Below, piece by piece: positions 61,685 to 64,000 of a stretch of 64,000 nucleotides of DNA (position 1 is its first letter; the number at the start of each line of letters is the position of its first letter). The DNA comes from Druceiella hillmani (lineage: Eukaryota > Arthropoda > Insecta > Lepidoptera > Hepialidae). The stretch lies in NCBI GenBank assembly GCA_039881145.1, contig JAYKKI010000095.1, forward strand, positions 5,322,501 through 5,386,500, written 5' to 3'. Made by a program: the position numbers and the translations under genes. Below the pieces are notes generated by a model, which was not told the DNA's origin, did not search any database, and was given only the letters and a program-made list of their open reading frames with translations.

Positions 61685-62123
61685 CGAAATTAGGTTTTGC
61701 CATGTTTTTCTTGAATTTCGGTATTTCAAAATTTTAAACTTATATTTTCGAAGATGCAATAAGTGATTAAGTATCGTCAGTATTTTTTAAGTTATTCTTG
61801 GAAACTTTAAAATATAAAGAATATTATTTCGAATTTTTTTAACTTAAGGATTCATAACAATTACACTTTTTAAATAATTTTGGAAATTAATATCTCAAAA
61901 ATTATTCATCGAAGGGTATGTAAGAATAAGAATTGCAATTGACAACTTATTCTGTTAGTGCATGCATTCGGTTTATAAGGCTTTTGCACTTTTCTGTGCA
62001 CATTTTCATCGAGAGGAAATACTAATGTAATTCTCAAAAATTGGAGATGGAGCTTTTATTATTTAAATTTATGACTATTTAAAATAAATTCATCTGAGTG
62101 AAAACCGAATTTAAATTATGAAT

Positions 62124-62124
<1 letters not shown>

Positions 62125-62188
<64 letters not shown>
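62125..62188. repeat. (TA)n microsatellite
   Basis: About 62 bases of AT dinucleotides with one CATA interruption. Confidence 0.95.
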
Positions 62189-62192
<4 letters not shown>

Positions 62193-63747
62193 TTAACTTC
62201 TTCTTTATCTACTATGTTAATTCCTTAATATCACATGGATGGAATATTATTAGCTTTATATTTTTAAGATTTTTGTCATTAATATTGCATGCATAAACTG
62301 CTTCAAGGCATCTAGGTTTTTCTTGTTATCGTGAATAATGCAAGAATCACTCCGTCCCCTTCTTTATATTGTAAAATTATTGTAAAATTACGAGTACAAA
62401 ATTCTTTAGGAATTATTGGTCCTGGCTCTTTATTTCCTTATCTAATAATTACATGATTTATACGAACGTTACGATATTGAGGAGCTATTTTTTGCACGAA
62501 AATATTAATCATTGGATTTCATGGGGATCTCTACGGACGTCACAGTAATGCTTTGGTAGAAATCTGGCACGTTGCGAGGAGGGTCTAATTGAGTACAACC
62601 AATGATTTGTGATCATGATAGTAGAAAGACTAATTTATTCCAAAATACGTCAGTATAAGCAGTTTGTCTTCCTAACCGAAGTCACTCTAAGCGGACAAAG
62701 TTCATTCAAGCCCTTAAGAAAGTGAAAATTTATAATAAAATTATCATTTTAGAAAGAGGAGTCGTAAAAGCTAAACCACTATTTTTGAATTGTATTCAGT
62801 TTTGACTTATTTCCTAAAGTTTCCTCAATATACATACTTCCCATAAGCGAAAATCGCTTATCGAAAATAAGAAAATAACATTTCAAAAATATTAATAAAA
62901 AGAGCTTCTTATTATATTACGGCAAGTTATAGAAAGAAAAGTTATTTATAAAAACTAGCATAGTACAAAAATTTAAAAAAAATATAGAGAGTAATTTTAT
63001 AATTAAATTTGTCAAGTTTTTCTTTACACGTAAATAAAATCTGTAGACGTACCCACATACTTTTCAATGCTTATAAATACATATTTTGTTTTAAATTAAT
63101 TTTTATTTATTTTTTCAGTTATGTGTGTATTTACAAATAGTTTATAATGACAAGAGTGATAGAAAATTTGATTTCAACCGTCAACATTTTGCCATTTTTA
63201 TGAATGATTTGTATTGTTAACTTTCAATTACATCGATGCAAAACGAAACGTGTACAGAAGCTTGCGTAATTTTGTAATGTTATAAAATTACTCACGTTTT
63301 ATTAAATTTTCAATTTCCGCCGATTTATATTGTTTTTGAATATGGAAAATTATCTAAAAGAAATTAAATCATAAATACGTCTGTAGATATATAGATATAC
63401 GATTTAATAATGTAAAATTCTACAAATTTTAAAGTGTTTATACAAGTGTTTCGATGAATGTGGCCGTTAATCAATTTTTATAAATATTTATTTATGAATT
63501 TTAAAATTGTACTACGTTGCTTCCACAGAATCGTATCTTATCTTTTGAAGTGATAAATTTTAAGTATGTGTATTAACACACACTTGAAAGTTTGAATTAC
63601 TGTGTCACTACCAGGACATTTCATGATTTTATGATCACTCAAGACTTAAAACCATTCAAGACAGCATAAAGTTTGCGGAAAATGTGGGGTACATCTTTTA
63701 AGTCAAATCGGACTGAAAATTTATGTCACATTTTCCGTATTATAGTA

Positions 63748-63750
<3 letters not shown>

Positions 63751-63792
<42 letters not shown>
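63751..63792. repeat. (TA)n microsatellite
   Basis: About 40 bases of AT dinucleotides. Confidence 0.95.
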
Positions 63793-63794
<2 letters not shown>

Positions 63795-64000
63795 TTTTTT
63801 TGCAGTTATTTTACATATTTGTTGTAATCTATAGTTAGAAATGAAACAATTTACTTTTTGACATGAATACTTTTTAAAATCGAGGCGAGATACAATAGCT
63901 CTTAAATGAGCGACACTATCTACCGAATTTATTTCAAATTTTAACAACTCTGCTAAAAATAGATGTGGTATGGATGTTCTCATCTTATTTTAAAGAGGTC

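Larger units (their letters stand above)
61685..64000. other. No recognised gene
   Basis: AT-rich to the end of the window. It holds two microsatellites, annotated separately. The minus frame at 63726-63983 starts outside the second microsatellite but shows no domain. Confidence 0.45.

Overview
The window is AT-rich, intergenic eukaryotic DNA, most probably from a moth or butterfly (Lepidoptera). The assignment rests on the kinds of repeats present: Helitron ends with a CTAG 3' terminus, a tRNA-headed SINE with a lepidopteran-style tail, decayed mariner elements, a 'gggttccgtacc...ttgacagg' interspersed family, and elements carrying 'gaagtcggt' ends. Family names come from memory of such repeats, not from a search.

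Only one convincing protein-coding gene is present: an intronless alpha-1,3-fucosyltransferase (GT10, FucTC-like) on the minus strand at 59251-60477. A possible short first exon (signal-peptide-like, ending at a splice donor) lies on the minus strand near 56.0-56.2 kb, but it is weak. Almost every other open frame is short and incidental, or lies inside repeats.

Layout. 0-6 kb: Helitron-like pieces (ending at 1363; 5438-5932) and a 112-bp x6 tandem repeat. 8-12 kb: a perfect 32-bp-arm hairpin, a 40-bp palindrome and minisatellites. 14.5-15.4 kb: a dead mariner transposase. 16-20.8 kb: a decayed 47-bp minisatellite, several interspersed elements, two small tandem duplications and a ~216-bp fold-back element. 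23.5-24.5 kb: tails of two non-LTR retrotransposons in opposite orientations. 25-31 kb: a 22-bp array, further duplications, an interspersed repeat and the inverted partner of the 5.4-kb Helitron. 32.9 kb: a SINE. 39.5-41.1 kb: a second mariner relic beside a 194-bp x3 repeat. 47.8-52.5 kb: a minisatellite, a Helitron 5' end and a 125-bp satellite of 34 near-identical units with an internal multi-unit duplication. 54.9-55.8 kb: a 57-bp x15 array with two reading frames open throughout. 59-60.5 kb: the fucosyltransferase.

Several islands of higher GC/CpG (about 19.0, 21.3, 23.2, 27.6, 33.6-34.4, 41.6, 46.1-46.7 and 56.2-56.5 kb) stand out from the AT-rich, repeat-filled background. They are the best places to look for promoters or conserved regulatory DNA. 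No rRNA gene, intact tRNA gene, CRISPR array or recognisable viral gene was seen. There is no operon-like organisation; the unifying theme is tandem amplification and decayed transposons around one enzyme gene.
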